In this document: piece after piece, positions 1-11,943 of the stretch
Position numbering within the stretch: the stretch's first letter is position 1
How the letters are laid out: the number at the start of each line of letters is the position of its first letter
Source: Oncomelania hupensis
Taxonomy: Eukaryota; Mollusca; Gastropoda; Littorinimorpha; Pomatiopsidae
Assembly (NCBI GenBank): GCA_036898135.1
Contig: CM072511.1
Span: 32,530,824-32,594,823 of the forward strand
DNA: 64,000 nt
Direction: 5' to 3'
Translations under genes and position numbers: made by a program
Notes under the pieces: generated by a model
Database searches by the model: none
What the model was told of the DNA's origin: nothing
Seen by the model: only the letters and a program-made list of their open reading frames with translations

Positions 1-1020
1 GTGTTTGAGTTATTTCTAGACTTGCTAAACACTTGTTTTATTTCTAATATGTTTAAAAACACTATGCCTTATGGATGGGTACAGAATAAAATTGTGCGTA
101 CTGTTTTAATTTGTTTATGTTCAGTATTGTGTGGATGGTGTATAATGTGAATTTTCTCATCTTATCTCAACTCACTGCCATCTTGCTGCCATCTTCCTGA
201 TTGTTTTGATACCAAATACATGCATGGGAAAATTCTGGTTGTGAAGTAATGATCATTTTACAATTTAAAACTTTGAAGGCAATTTCTGGAAATTAGCCCC
301 CGAGAAAATAAAATATTTAAAAAAAATCATAAAACATCAACCAATAAAGATAAAACAATTTGTTTTTTTGCATTTTGAAGATTATTTTTAGTACTTTGTT
401 AATAAATAAATAAGTAATTTTTCATATTTTGACACTTTAGCCTGGTTTTCTCATGCTGCAACACAATTATTTAATTAAACTATTTTGTATTTTTTTTGTT
501 ATCATAATGACATAAACATTGTTTGCATTGTACAACCAGATAATAAAGATTTGCTGAACTTCAGCTTTGAAAGGTATTTTGTTAATCAAGTTACAAGTCT
601 ATTTAATTTGACAAATTGTATCTGTCAATTTTGTAATTTATTCTTGTTGCATAAAACAAATCATAATATATGTTAAAAGGTGAACTTAAAATCTTTTGTT
701 TAAAGAATGATACATAGTGAAAATCCTGACACTAAATGCGCAAATATTACAAAATCACAACAAGAAATGCGCAAATATTATCAAACATTACCTCTGAAGT
801 TTTCCACATTAGCGTTTTATCCACATCTTTGCCCTTCAGTTCTTTGGATGCCCCCTTCTTCCAATCTTCGTCAATAGGGATTCTATGTAGCAGACGACAT
901 CCACAAACTGGCAATAGTCGCTGTCCAAAAAGAAACAGTTAAAAATTGTATAAAAATTTGTTTGTCAGAACAACTACACTTGATGAAAAACATGACAGAA
1001 GAAAAGTGTGACAAATTTCA
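1..1020. other. AT-rich intergenic DNA, no gene seen
   Basis: Very AT-rich sequence with frequent stops in all frames. The short open frames have no recognisable motif and begin mostly at non-ATG codons. I see nothing to annotate. Confidence 0.6.
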
Positions 1021-1230
1021 GCCTACTAGACATGTCAAACCAGGCTCTAAGAGACCCTGCCCTAACCCTACGACTAGACTACCTTTAGCCCAAACCCTAA
1101 CCTTAGAACTGGGTTAGGGTTAGTTAATGTGTTTCAGTCAAGGCTACTTTTAGTCTTGGGGTGTTCCCAGTTTGTATGGGTTTGCTATTGCCAACACCCA
1201 AACTACTAGCCCTAACCCTTGTTCTTCTTC
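1021..1230. repeat. Telomere-like hexamer patch (interstitial)
   Basis: Scattered CCCTAA and TTAGGG units in both orientations: CCCTAACCCTA near 1060, AAACCCTAACC near 1092, GGGTTAGGGTTAG near 1112 and CCCTAACCC near 1210. They are embedded in unique sequence and form no long array. Five other patches occur in the window (near 3017, 33464, 47290, 50637 and 52100). Confidence 0.6.
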
Positions 1231-1794
1231 TTAGGTAGGCAGCCCATGCCAATCTGTTGAAGAAACGTACTGCACTAACCTGAACTTATTCATCAATGAC
1301 ATGATGAATGACGTGCTGAGCAAAAACGTTTGCAGATTTATATATTGGTATCAGTTTCAGAATTTTTGCCAAACTCTCTCTTTGTCTTCATATGAGTATA
1401 TATATACTATAGAAGTTTTAACAAACAAGCAGCTTGCTGAAGATACCATTCAGCACAGTTGCACAATTAACACTCATAATTCATAATCAGTAACAGAGTT
1501 GCACCTGGCTTTATGGAATAAACTGTCGGAATTAATTAAACGAGCACCCAACATGAACCGTTCCAAAAATCTCATTGACAAATGCAAGTTTTTGAAGGAT
1601 ATAATGACCTATGAATATGATGCACAATCGACTGTCTTGAGCCAGCTAAACCTGACTAAAAATAAGTCACAAAGTTGGAACACTAAATAAGCTGTAAGAT
1701 TTAAGGATCAGCAGATCCAGGTCTACTATTACTACTACTACATACTCCTTCATGTGACAGCCAGAGCTGGATTTGAACATTGCATGACCACATA
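1231..1794. other. Intergenic DNA, no gene seen
   Basis: No coding motif recognised. A short TAC triplet run lies near 1725. Confidence 0.5.
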
Positions 1795-1901
1795 CATGTA
1801 CAGTCTGTGTACTAGCGAATAGATAATTATACTATACAAATACGTAAAATATAGAAAAGTATTATAGTTGCATGATGCAGTGGAAGTGGCACACTACTAC
1901 T
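1795..1901 (+). repeat. Dispersed repeat A, copy 1
   Basis: About 105 bp beginning near GTACAGTCTGTG and ending near GTGGAAGTGGCACAC. A second, slightly diverged direct copy lies at 3187-3296. The two share the sequence through ATACTATACAAATAC and AAAATATAGAAAAGTATTA. The family is unknown to me. Confidence 0.7.
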
Positions 1902-1950
1902 GCTATTACTACAACAACTACTACTAGTACTACATATTCCTTCAATTCCT

Positions 1951-2265
1951 TTACAGCCAATGCTGAAATAATCCTCAAGAAATGTAGGCAGAGAATATTT
2001 ATGTTAGACCAGCTTCGTCCTCTCTTGGTTTCACATAAAATACTGGAACAATGCTACCATGCCTACATCAAGTCGGTACTTACATTTGTATTTATTTGCA
2101 TGTATCAGTCCCTGAACTTAAAAAGCAGAAAATCATTGAATAGTGTAACCAATGTTTGCAGTAAAATTATTGGCAAACTTCAGATTTTGCCTTCCGGAAG
2201 GCATCTCCATAGTTTAAGGGCCACACTGTTCATTTCCTTTCAATTTTCATTCCGACTGCAGTGAC
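1951..2265 (+). mobile_element. Degenerate Rex1/CR1-group LINE fragment (reverse transcriptase C-terminal part)
   Basis: The reading frame contains ILKKCRQRIFMLDQLRPLL, a tyrosine-rich stretch and LPSGRHLHSLRATLF. These line up in order with IVKKFQQRLHFLRQLRKFG and LLPSGRRFRALRARTSR in the better preserved minus-strand copy at 10727-11482. The fragment lacks the catalytic core, is 5'-truncated, and has lost the middle of the aligned region. It is a dead copy. The assignment to the Rex1-like group rests on recognition of the C-terminal motif only. Confidence 0.6.
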
Positions 2266-2269
2266 CCTG

Positions 2270-2577
2270 ATTAATTGTGCTGATTAAGGTATTGGTTTGG
2301 CAGCAGCTGTGTGTTTGAAGGGGATGCTTGATGCACTTTTGTTTATGACACAAATTTTATACTGTAATATATATGTTTACATGTGATGCACTTTAATGTT
2401 AAATAATGTTAGTTTTATAATGTAAAATGAAATGTATATAAGGGGAGAGGCGAGTGTGTTAGATTTGAAGAGTGTTATGTGTGCATGCATTTTTACATTT
2501 TATACCTTATGTTTATCAAGTCTGAATGTCTTTTATTTATTCGAGCAATGTTTAAAGCCTGTGATAATTCCTTAGAA
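2270..2577. other. Intergenic DNA, possible 3' tail of the LINE fragment
   Basis: T-rich sequence downstream of the Rex1-like fragment. No coding motif is seen. Confidence 0.4.
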
Positions 2578-2797
2578 GAGGTAATAATTACTAAGTATGC
2601 TCACAAATGGTTGAAATGCAGGTCTATTTAGAAGGCAAAGGGCTGACAGCCTACGATGTCATCACTACTATACTATACTAGTCATCACTAATATACTATA
2701 CTATACTAAGTGTGCTCACAAATGATTGAAATGCACCTCTATTTAGAAGGCAAAGGGTTGATAGCCTATGATGTCATCACTACTATACTATACTATA
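2578..2797 (+). repeat. Imperfect tandem duplication, about 110-bp unit
   Basis: Two adjacent copies share GCTCACAAATG, GAAATGCA, TCTATTTAGAAGGCAAAGGG and ATGTCATCACTACTATAC. The first begins near 2590 and the second near 2708. Each ends in a TATAC microsatellite, so the duplication probably arose by slippage or unequal exchange at these runs. Confidence 0.75.
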
Positions 2798-2867
2798 GAA
2801 TTACTATACCATACTATACTATACTACCAAAGAGGTTGTATACTCTACTTGTATGCTCTTTGACTAT

Positions 2868-2911
2868 ATACTATACTATACTATACTATACTATACTATA
2901 CTATACTATAC
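2868..2911. repeat. (ACTAT)n microsatellite
   Basis: A pure pentamer run following shorter TATAC runs from 2680 on. Confidence 0.9.
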
Positions 2912-2948
2912 AGATTTGTTGAATCCATTGCTTTATCACATAGATATA

Positions 2949-3180
2949 TGTTCTGCGCTTTTTTTGGAATCTGGGCAATTCTAGAATTGGCCTGCTCATT
3001 TTTGGAATTCCAACATTGGTTAGGGTTCGGGTTAGGGTTACGAAAAGGGTCAGGGTTAGGTCCTAACCCTAAGCTTAACCCTAACCCTAGCGGCCAATGT
3101 TGGTAAACAAAAACTATTATAGCCCCTTCTACAATACTACTAATTCCAAAAAATCGCAGATTCCAAAAAAGCGCAGAACA
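2949..3180. mobile_element. Foldback/MITE-like element with telomere-like core
   Basis: The 232-bp segment starts TGTTCTGCGCTTTTTTTGGA and ends TCCAAAAAAGCGCAGAACA, giving terminal inverted repeats of over 20 bp. A second inverted pair lies inside (CCAACATTGG / CCAATGTTGG at about 3010 and 3096). The centre consists of TTAGGG-like units followed by CCCTAA-like units, so the whole unit could fold on itself. It has no coding capacity. I could not define a clean target duplication because the inverted similarity continues into the flanks. Confidence 0.65.
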
Positions 3181-3186
3181 AATATA

Positions 3187-3296
3187 CACGTACAGTCTGT
3201 GCACTGACGCATACATATACTATACAAATACATAAAATATAGAAAAGTATTACAGTTGTGTGCTGCAGTGGAAGTAGCACACTGGCAGTGCCTGTT
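3187..3296 (+). repeat. Dispersed repeat A, copy 2
   Basis: Direct repeat of 1795-1901, from GTACAGTCTGTG to GTGGAAGTAGCACAC, with scattered substitutions. It lies directly beside the foldback element. Confidence 0.7.
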
Positions 3297-3574
3297 ATGG
3301 GAAACATCGTAGGAGGAGTTTTAGAAGATCGAAAGTTGCCTCTCAATGTCAACAAACGGCCATTCCCGACCGGATAGCTCTTTTCTTTTGTAAAAATAAG
3401 AAACGATCGTATTTTCCGGGCAAAAATTCTTGTTTTGTTGTTTGTTTGTTTTAATGTCTTTTTCACAGAAATGATAAGACAAAAACAAAAACAAATGAAA
3501 ACAAAACCAAAAAATAAAAATAAATAAATACAAAGAAAATAAATTGGAAAAAACTAAACAAAACATAATTATGA
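3297..3574. other. A-rich spacer, no gene seen
   Basis: A-rich on the + strand, perhaps the 3' untranslated end of the neighbouring minus-strand LINE. No motif is seen. Confidence 0.35.
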
Positions 3575-5772
3575 TCAAATAACATCGACGATTCTCATAG
3601 ATACTAGCCTAACTGAAGAACCAATGAACGTCTTCGCTAAACTAATGCATACACCAAAACTAATATTGCCCAAAGACGTAACATTATTAGGCAAACTATT
3701 ACGCAGTTGATTGCATTCAAATAAAACACGTTTCAAAGAAAACATTTCATTACATATACATTTGACGTTCGTACAATATTTAGTTCTTATGGAATTTAGA
3801 TATATTCTATAAGCCATCGTCACAACAGTTCTGGGAATGCCAATAATTATGTTGGTCAAAGAGTTGATTAAAATGACATTTAGTTTTAACTTCCTTTTCA
3901 GTTAAAACATGCATCTCTTTAACTGACAGGGGTATATTTAATTTTACTGCATTATTATTTTCGGCACCAGTTTTTGCAGCTCGGTCAGCCCAGCCATTAA
4001 AGAGAAAACCACAATGAGAAGGAACCCAACAAAAGTTAACTTCTGTTCCATTAATTATAATACTATGAATCAAGTTCTTAATTTAAAAAATAATTTCTTT
4101 TCTTTCTTTACTGTTATTAGATTTTAGAGCTTCTAAAACTGTTTTTGAATCAACACAGATGACTATACTAGGAAAATGTAATGGGAGATTTATAATTCTA
4201 TTTAAAGACATCAGTATTGCTATCAATTCTGCAGTGAAAATGGAATATCCTTTTCCTAAATAAAATGATTCTGTAATTTTAAAGTCAGGAATAACAAAAC
4301 CTGCTCCCGCATTACCATTTTATAAGACCGATCCGTCAGTGTATATCTTAAGTTGTGGTGAATACTTTTCATATAAATGATTACGAACATCAATTATCAT
4401 TATTATACTTAGTTTCATTTGTTAAAAGAATGTCAAAGTTAGCATTTTCAAGTTCCCATACAGGTATTGGTGACACTATGTTCTTATTACATACAAAATC
4501 TGGTTTTTCAAGATGTTTCGGAATTATGTCATATGTATAAGTTGCTATCGTTTGAAAACATTTAATTTTTTGTGAATGTTTAGGATAAGATATATCATCT
4601 TAAATATAGTTCATCATGCGTACTATTATCTACTACATTTGCTCTTATAACATACTTAGCGCATGATAATTTTCTCCAATCGTCCAAAGGCATAACTCCA
4701 GCTGTTTCATATGCGCGCATTGTTTTAGTGTGTACAGGAACTCCAAGAGCCAATTTGATAGCCTTACTGTCTAAACTCTTTTTTTTTTTTCATATAGCAT
4801 ATAGGGGCAGAAAAATAAGCCTCTTGGCCGTACGTTAATTTAGATCTAACAAGCGCACATGCTAAATGTACTAGAGATTTAGGGTCCTGTCCCCAAGGTT
4901 GTTTGATGATAATTTTTAATAAATTATAACTTTTGACAGCTTGTTGAATTAAATATTCAATATGTTTTTTCCAATGTAATTTATGGGTAAAATATACACC
5001 TAGGAATTTAACTTCTTTTATATATTTTAATTCCTCATGTTCAATGTAAATTTTAGGCAGTTGTCTAGGTTCATGACCATTAGTAAATAAAATCATACTA
5101 GTTTTTTCTTTAGATAGTTCAATCCATTTTGATTCATAAAATAAGTAATATTATTTATTTCTAGTTGGTATAATTTTGCAACATGTTTAATTTCATAAAG
5201 AGACGTTTTCCGTCTCAAAGATACATTCATCCAAAGGGCAATATCATCAGCGTATTGAACAATCGATATTCGTTTGCTTATAACTCTTGGTAAATCATAC
5301 AATAAGATATTAAAAAGAAGCGGTGAAATTACTGAACCTTGTGGAATTCCCATATCTATAGTGCAATGAGTAGAATATGAATTTCCAACCTTCACACTCA
5401 TTTTACGACCTTTAAGAAAGGTTCTGATGTAATTATAAATATATCCGGATAATCCTATCTGTTTCAACTTGTACAATAGACGAGCGTGCCAGACCCTGTC
5501 ATACGCTTTTTTATATTAAAAAATGTAGCCAAAATGCTTTTTCTTTTGGCAAATTGTCTCTTGATGTGAGTGCTTAATTTTACTAAATCATCTACTTTTG
5601 ATCTGCCTTTTTGAAATCCTGCCTGGTTATTTGGGATGACATTATATTTACAACAAAAATAAGACAGTCTTTCCAATATAATCTTCTCCATTAATTTACT
5701 TACATGAGATGTTAAAAGAGATAGGTCTGTAGCTAGATGTTTCAGCAAAAATTCTTGTTGAGTCGAATGCAT
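3575..5772 (-). pseudogene. I-clade-like LINE remnant: reverse transcriptase plus RNase H
   Basis: Read on the minus strand, 5772-4764 encodes reverse transcriptase motifs in order: NNQAGFQKGRS, then MGIPQGSVISPLLFNILLYD, the catalytic block VQYADDIALWM, and a thumb region with LKFLGVYFTHKLHWKKHI. Downstream, 4400-3807 carries an RNase H-like part with FCWVPSHCGFLFNGWADRAAK, followed by a C-terminal segment with a C-x-C...C pattern (KCICNEMFSLKRVLFEC). RT followed by RNase H is typical of I-clade non-LTR elements. The frame breaks near 5470, 5095, between 4764 and 4073, and near 3830, and no endonuclease part is found, so the copy is 5'-truncated and inactive. A second 3' fragment of a similar element lies at 61930-62330. 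Confidence 0.8.
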
Positions 5773-6154
5773 AACAATGTGAGTCTATGTACTCACACCA
5801 AAAAAAAACATTTTGTAAAACAGATTTTGTGCAAATCCTTGCGAAATAAGTCCTAATAACCCAAACATGATAGTACTTTTTCTTTTTTAAATTGCCCTTT
5901 CGTTCGTCTATGCGCGGTCCGTCTATGCAAAATTTCCAAGTGGCATACTTTCTTAGATCATATTCAATCTATTGCAACCAATTAATTAAACTTGACGAGA
6001 TCTCAAAAATGATTAGTGGAACCATGGACCAAAGAATATATTATTTTTGGTCCATTGCATGGTGGAACGAATAACTTCACTTCAGCAAGTGTCTTTGACT
6101 TCAGTGTCAGCAAAATAATGTTAGTTAAAAAATAAAAATAGTTCCCAAAAACAT
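5773..6154. other. Intergenic DNA, no gene seen
   Basis: No motif recognised between the I-clade remnant and the RTE endonuclease fragment. Confidence 0.5.
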
Positions 6155-6640
6155 TATCCGCATGAGAGACAACATCGTCATAGGAACCTGAAATGTCAGG
6201 ACAATAACTGCGGAGGGAAAATTACAAGAACTGGTCCACGAGCTGGACCACTATCGATGGAACATTTTAGGTATCAGCTAATTGCGCCGGAAAAGCCTAG
6301 GTGAAACAACGACCGACAAAGGCCACAAGCTTTATTTCAGCGGGAGAGATGAAAGGCATGAACACGAAGTTGGATGCTTGGTCCACAAAGACATTCTAGC
6401 CACTGTCATGGGTTGCCGCCCAATCTCCAGTAGACTCATTACCATCCGTCTGAGAGCAGCCCCTTCCAACATAACCATCATCGATGCCTATGCCCCAACA
6501 TCAGACTATGACGACAGCGAAGTGGAGGATTTATATGAACATCTACAAGCTGTCCTTGACCAAGTGCCGAAGAAGGACATTGTCATAGTGCAAGGCGACT
6601 GTAATGCCAAGGTTGGCCAATGTGACGACACGAGTTTTCA
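6155..6640 (+). pseudogene. RTE-type LINE fragment, N-terminal endonuclease part
   Basis: The frame reads through KSLGETTTDKGHKLYFSGRD, HEVGCLVHKDILATVMGCRP, IIDAYAPTSDYDDSEVEDLY and KDIVIVQGDCNAKVGQ. This is the apurinic-type endonuclease domain at the start of RTE elements, often mislabelled craniofacial development protein 2 in databases. A stop precedes LRRKSLG where related copies have ELRWKGLG, and the conserved GDWNAKVG reads GDCNAKVG here. The copy ends abruptly near 6640, so RT is missing. It matches the minus-strand copy at 13897-14250. Confidence 0.8.
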
Positions 6641-7440
6641 GCACATACTAGAGATAGTTACATATCGTGCAGAGTTGCACATCTCTAGTGATACAGTGTA
6701 CCAGTCTGTATCGGGAGTTTCTTTTACTGCGTATGAAAGATAAATATGTGTGAGTTTCACGTGTTTAACGCATAGAGCATAATGCATCGTGGTAGAATGG
6801 GTTACTGAACTAAGCCCGATGCCTTGTCCTGTGTACTGGTAGGAGATTTAGCTGGCAGAGTCAATTTGGAAGCTTTTGCGAGCAGACGTTTTTTGGACAG
6901 AAGTGACAGTGTGTCAGATTAGAGTTAGGTCCTTCTGGAATGGTAGATTTGCGTTGTTTCGAACCACCCAAGGTCTTGCGCCCTCGTCGGGACAGGAATG
7001 GCCAAAAGATGTTAATGGAAAGATTCTAATCGCCATTTGTTCAGGAAGGAATAAGTGCAGGGTTGTATCTTAAGGTCGTGTGTCTTCGTTTAGACACCTT
7101 CCAAGGCTCAAGTACCTCGTTGGTATTGAGATGCTCCAGTGATAGCATAGCAAATAGCCCAGTAACGAACTTGATACTCTCAAAAAATAACCAGTGTGTG
7201 CTGTACTGTTTGGTGTTGTGTTGTGTAGTAGGTGTATCTGTGTGTCACAAGCCGAGGACTTAAAAAGGTGAGTATGAACCCTGTAATTCATTTCCTTAGT
7301 ACCCCTTGGGGTCATGAGCAATCTTGCCACTGTAGATTGTTCAAACCTATAAAGGGAACAGTGAAAGCCACAGTTGAAAACCTGTCTTTCCTTTATAGGC
7401 AAGACGCTTCACTGCGGCAACAGTACCCCCGTTGGAGTGC
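6641..7440. other. Intergenic DNA, no supported gene
   Basis: Moderate GC content with several short overlapping frames but no recognisable domain. The sequence is not obviously repetitive within the window. Confidence 0.4.
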
Positions 7441-7600
7441 CGGGGGTTTTCAGTATAAATAGTATCCCCACTTTATGGAAATTTAGTGCTTTAAATTCCC
7501 ACTGTCACTGTCTTCCTCATTTACTCTTTCCTATTCTTGCTCTGTCCTTCACTCTGCTATACTATCTTCTTCTTCGCTAGATCAATGACCTACCTTTTTT
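7441..7600 (+). repeat. Dispersed repeat B, copy 1
   Basis: Shares GGAAATTTAGTGCTTTAA, TTCCCACTGTC and CTTCTTCGCTAGA, in the same order and spacing, with 49972-50112. The copies are diverged and both lie on the + strand. The function and family are unknown; it may be part of a SINE or of a LINE tail. Confidence 0.6.
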
Positions 7601-7794
7601 CTTGAAAACTCTTCCTGGACAAGACTCCTTGTTTGTGTATGAGGTCTGTTGGATCAGCTTGGGAGTGTTGGACGCTTTCTGCCGGGTGGTCACTAGGGCT
7701 TCCTATGAATGTACTATTTAGCACTATAGGCATTTTATATGTATGTGTTTGGTTGATGATTTATAATGATGTTTGTATTCTATTTTGTTTTTGT

Positions 7795-8008
7795 AACCGG
7801 GGTGTTCGCGTAGTTGAGGTCAACCCTCAGCCGTCCCCCGCGTGGGATGTCTTTATTGTAAAGTGACTGGCCGGTGGAGGGCATTCAATTTTCCCACTGG
7901 GGTTGTTTCAGCAGATCTTTTATGCGGATCGGGGGTTGTCCGGTCCTGATTTGGCTCGGAAGAGTCCGCTGGACCTAAAGCAACAATAAATCAATCAATC
8001 AATCAATT
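7795..8008 (+). mobile_element. Short retroposon family T, longest + copy
   Basis: Ends with GGTCCTGATTTGGCTCGGAA, GAGTCCGCTGGACCTAAAGC and an (AATC)n tail. The upstream part (GCGTGGGATGTCTTTATTG, then GCAGATCTTTTATGCGGATC) is also present in reverse orientation at 47386-47570. Shorter copies containing only the last 40-65 bp are at 26883-26929, 29568-29632, 49054-49080 and 55335-55395. Variable 5' truncation and a short tandem tail fit reverse-transcribed insertion by a LINE such as RTE. No RNA polymerase III box is obvious. Confidence 0.7.
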
Positions 8009-8208
8009 TCCTTAGTGGCTATGCATTCCGAGACTGCGTACGTGAATAAATGATGGTGAATGAGGGGGGAAGGGTTGTATTTTGATAAATAGTAGTTTAA
8101 TTGATTTGTATATTATTTTCTATGATTTTCTTATTATTTGTGTAGAACGAATAATATTGTTGATGTTGTTGCCAAGTGGGTTACAAAGGGTTACGATGAA
8201 GTATGTAT

Positions 8209-8210
8209 GT

Positions 8211-8263
<53 letters not shown>
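8209..8263. repeat. (GA)n microsatellite
   Basis: Uninterrupted dinucleotide run of about 54 bp. Confidence 0.95.
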
Positions 8264-8265
<2 letters not shown>

Positions 8266-9212
8266 GATTAATGTGGAGGAAGTGAGACAATGTACTATGT
8301 TGGAGAGGGGTGATGAATATGAGGGAGGCGTGTTTATATTATAGCGTAATATAAATAATTGTGAATGAAGGGAGATAATGTATTATAATGAGGAGAGAGG
8401 TGATGAAGATGGATGTGAGGATGAGATGAATCGGGATTGTGTGACTGGAAGTGCAATTGTAATAATTATGTATATTTATATAAACAACTGTGTTTATGGA
8501 AGATATATAAATTATAGAATTAAGAAGTGCATTGTGTTATTGAGATGCTTGTATAAACAGGTCAAGATGGCGGACGGCGGAAAGCGTATTCTGTTATGTA
8601 GTGTTTAAGTTTTTGTGGACGAACTAGTGAGACCCTTTATTTGTCGACAGATTGGGCTTTTTCTATTTCTACTGTTTCTACTTCTGCCATTGCCACTGTG
8701 AGGTGTGGACGTTGCCGCCACCACCACTGCCACCTCTTTTCGTTGTCGTTGGCGCCGCTGCTGGGTGTGGTCCCCCATCATCGCCGGGACTTGCCCCGCT
8801 ACTTCGGACGACCGGGAGCTTTCCATCGGGGTTACAGGACACCAGTTACACCACACCGACACACATACAGATTCGCATTCACGCACCTAAACATATACCC
8901 ATTCTTCAGTGATCAACTACTATAGTTTATTCTGAGCTCAGTTAAGAGACTGTTAAGTTACAAGTTGTGACACTAAATCATAAAGCTGACTTACTCAATA
9001 CCATTGAACTTCTAAGATGTGCTGAATTGTTTATTCGTTTGGGAATTGCAGTTATCTGAAATTTAATTGTTTATTGCTGTTGTTGCATATTGTTGTGGGC
9101 ATTTTGTTTGAGTACAGTTCTTGGATTGCGGGTTAGACAAGGGAGGGTCTTGATAGGGGTGGAGGGTGGTTTAGTATCCCATTATCCTGTGTACGCGTGT
9201 TTGGTACTGGAG
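8264..9212. other. Intergenic DNA, no supported gene
   Basis: The segment 8640-8890 is GC-richer with CCACCACCACTGCC-type runs and several overlapping open frames on both strands. None shows a domain, so I treat it as non-coding. Confidence 0.4.
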
Positions 9213-9270
9213 GTTGCTTAACTGGCGACACAGTAGCGAGTGCTCCAACCACTGCGCTATCCGACACCCC
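9213..9270 (-). repeat. Possible tRNA-like SINE head
   Basis: On the minus strand, GGATAGCGCAGTGGTTGGAG contains TAGCGCAGTGG, a full match to the polymerase III A-box pattern. I find no good B box downstream. It abuts an RTE fragment. This may be a decayed SINE or a chance match. Confidence 0.3.
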
Positions 9271-9710
9271 TTCCTATACGCTTGCGAAACATGGACCCTC
9301 AAAGCAGACCTACAACGAAGAATACAAAGCATAGAGATGAGGTGCTATAGAAGGCTTCTGGACATTTCCTATACCCATCACATCATCAAGGATGAAATCC
9401 GACAGACCATAACACAAGCCAATGGACAGCACGATGACACAATGTTGAAGAAACGGAAACTCCGATGGTGTCGCCACGTCATCAGGCCTTTCAAAGGCCA
9501 TCTTGCAAGGCACGGTGCAAGGAGACAGAAGAAGATGGAGACAGAAAAAGAGGTGGGAGGACAACATTCGAGAATGTTCTCGCTTGACACTGAGAGAAGC
9601 CATGATGGTTGCTGAGGATATAGAAAGATGGAGTACGCTAGTTAAACGATCATCGTTGGTGCCTCAACGACTTTCGATTTACGGGATATAATAGGATACG
9701 ATTAGATAAA
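9271..9710 (+). pseudogene. RTE-type LINE 3' fragment
   Basis: C-terminal part of the RTE polyprotein: LYACETWTLKADLQRRIQS, EMRCYRRLLDISY, KKRKLRWCRHVI, then a frameshift into the conserved end. The 3' end carries degenerate GGATA-like repeats (GATATAATAGGATACG). The 5' end is missing, so there is no catalytic core. Confidence 0.85.
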
Positions 9711-10569
9711 ATACCAGTACTGATTTTGTCGTACCGTCCCATTGTTGTTATGGCAAAATGTTTCTTAAAGTAAGTCAGAGCCCTAGAGCAAAATGCAAAA
9801 ATCAATACATAATATACGAATATTTAATCTGCTAGTACATGATCGACTGAGCTCTCTTGGAAAACGTAATTTTGAGCGTAACAGATTCACCCGATTAAAA
9901 CACAAGTCGTGTTAGAGTGTCCACTGTATGCATATAAGAATATTATAATCTAATATAAAACTAAAAGTGAAAAAGTTTGACAAAAATGGTTTCAAACTCA
10001 TTTTCACTTCACAGGCCTGTTTCGACTGTATTATGATGCCAGATATTTGTGTTCTGTGTATAGGTAAATAATGTTGTTTGATTTATTTTATTTAATTCCT
10101 TTAACCTATTTTGTTTTACTTTATGTTTTTTTTATTTTATACTTTGCATTTATTTTATTTGTGTGTAATATTATTTTATTGAGGACAATAAATTCTAAAG
10201 AACTTGAACTTCTTCTTCTTCTTCCTTTATATGGACAATCCAATGGCAGGATAGTAGACGATTCTTAAGATAAGATAAGATAAGAATATTTATTAACCAA
10301 GTAAAAACGTTACAAGGATTTTGGTGTGGCATGGCGACAGTGAAATGAAATACATCCTTTCTTGCACAGTCATTCATCGTGTCATACACTTCATTGGCCT
10401 ATAACATGTATACAGCACTAAAGGATAGGTAAACATAGTAACATACATCACTCATCAGTCATATAAAGTTATGGAGTCAAACACACCCTGCAGGTAAAAC
10501 AAAATACAGCATTAAAACAATTTAACAGCATTAAATAAAATGAGAATTATTAAGAATGTTAGGCTTCAC
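9711..10569. other. AT-rich intergenic DNA, no gene seen
   Basis: No coding motif recognised. A short (AAGAT)n run lies near 10270. Confidence 0.5.
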
Positions 10570-10652
10570 ATCCAAATCTACACACACAACACACCACACC
10601 CACACACACACGCACACACACACACACACGCACCCACACACACACACACACG
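10570..10652. repeat. (CA)n-rich microsatellite
   Basis: Imperfect CACACA tract beside the 3' end of the minus-strand Rex1-like element, possibly its tail region. Confidence 0.85.
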
Positions 10653-10726
10653 GCATAGCACACTCGTACTCCTATTTCACAAAGGTACAAATCAAGCAAT
10701 GGTTGTGAGTTTTCAGTTTATACAGA

Positions 10727-11482
10727 TCATTCCATGTTTGGTGATGTACTGAGGACAGCGTCAGGGAATAAACTGTTTCTGAATCGAGAAGTTCTGGCTC
10801 TTAAAGCGCGGAACCGACGGCCAGAGGGCAGAAGCTCGAAGAGACTATTTGCTGGGTGTGATGGATCGCAGACTGTCTTTTCCGTTTTCCGTTTCATTCG
10901 CGTTGTGAAAATGGAGGCGACAGATGGAAAGTCGCAACCAGCTATTTTGGAGGCAGTCTTAACAATGTGCTCGAGCTGTTTCTTTTCTATCGCGGTTGTG
11001 CTGCCGTACCAGACAGTGATAGAGAAGCACAAAATGCTCTCTATCACCGCGCGATAGAACTGTGCCATAATTTTACTAGACATACCGAACTTTCGCAGCT
11101 GTCTCAGAAAGTGGAGACGCTGTTGGAACTTTTTTACAATAGACGTGGTGTTATTATTCCAACTCAGGTCGCTCGAGATGACGGAACCGAGAAATTTGAA
11201 CGAGTCGACCTGCTCAACGGTTTCCCCATTGATGACAAGGGGCAATACCGGGACCTTTATTCGGCGAAAGTCGATCACGACCTCTTTTGTCTTCGAGACG
11301 TTCAGTTCCAGGTCGTTGTCCGAGCACCAGCCAACCATTTTCCGAACCTCTTCCCGATACGCAGTCGCGATCTCGTCCGTATCAGAGATTAGACCTTCGA
11401 GGGTAGTGTCATCGGAAAATTTTAACATTTTAACAACCCTCCTTAAGAAACGTCTACTATCCAGCGATTGGAGAACCTGCAT
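10727..11482 (-). pseudogene. Rex1/CR1-group LINE reverse transcriptase, C-terminal half
   Basis: A single frame of 251 codons on the minus strand. It opens near the catalytic site with LKFSDDTTLEGLISD (FSDD in place of the usual FADD). It then shows WCSDNDLELNVSKTKEVVID, DSFKFLGSVISSDLSWNN, the thumb region LRQLRKFGMSSKIMAQFYRA and the C-terminal signature LLPSGRRFRALRA. The frame is open to the end, so this 3' portion is fairly young. The fingers and endonuclease are absent: the upstream side is truncated at 11482, close to a (TCTA)n tract. A related N-terminal RT fragment lies at 47595-47890 and a degenerate relative at 1951-2265. Confidence 0.85.
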
Positions 11483-11542
11483 GAGCTGACGGGCACGGAC
11501 AGTGGGTGGCCCATATCCTCAGGAAAAAAGGAAACAAAAGTA

Positions 11543-11943
<401 letters not shown>

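Noticed and set aside
6282..6640. Host craniofacial development protein 2
   Set aside because: This database name is usually attached to RTE endonucleases. Here the sequence is broken and part of a multi-copy LINE family.
8641..8925. Overlapping frames in a GC-richer block that could be a small gene
   Set aside because: Four frames on both strands are open at once because of composition, and none has a domain or splice context.
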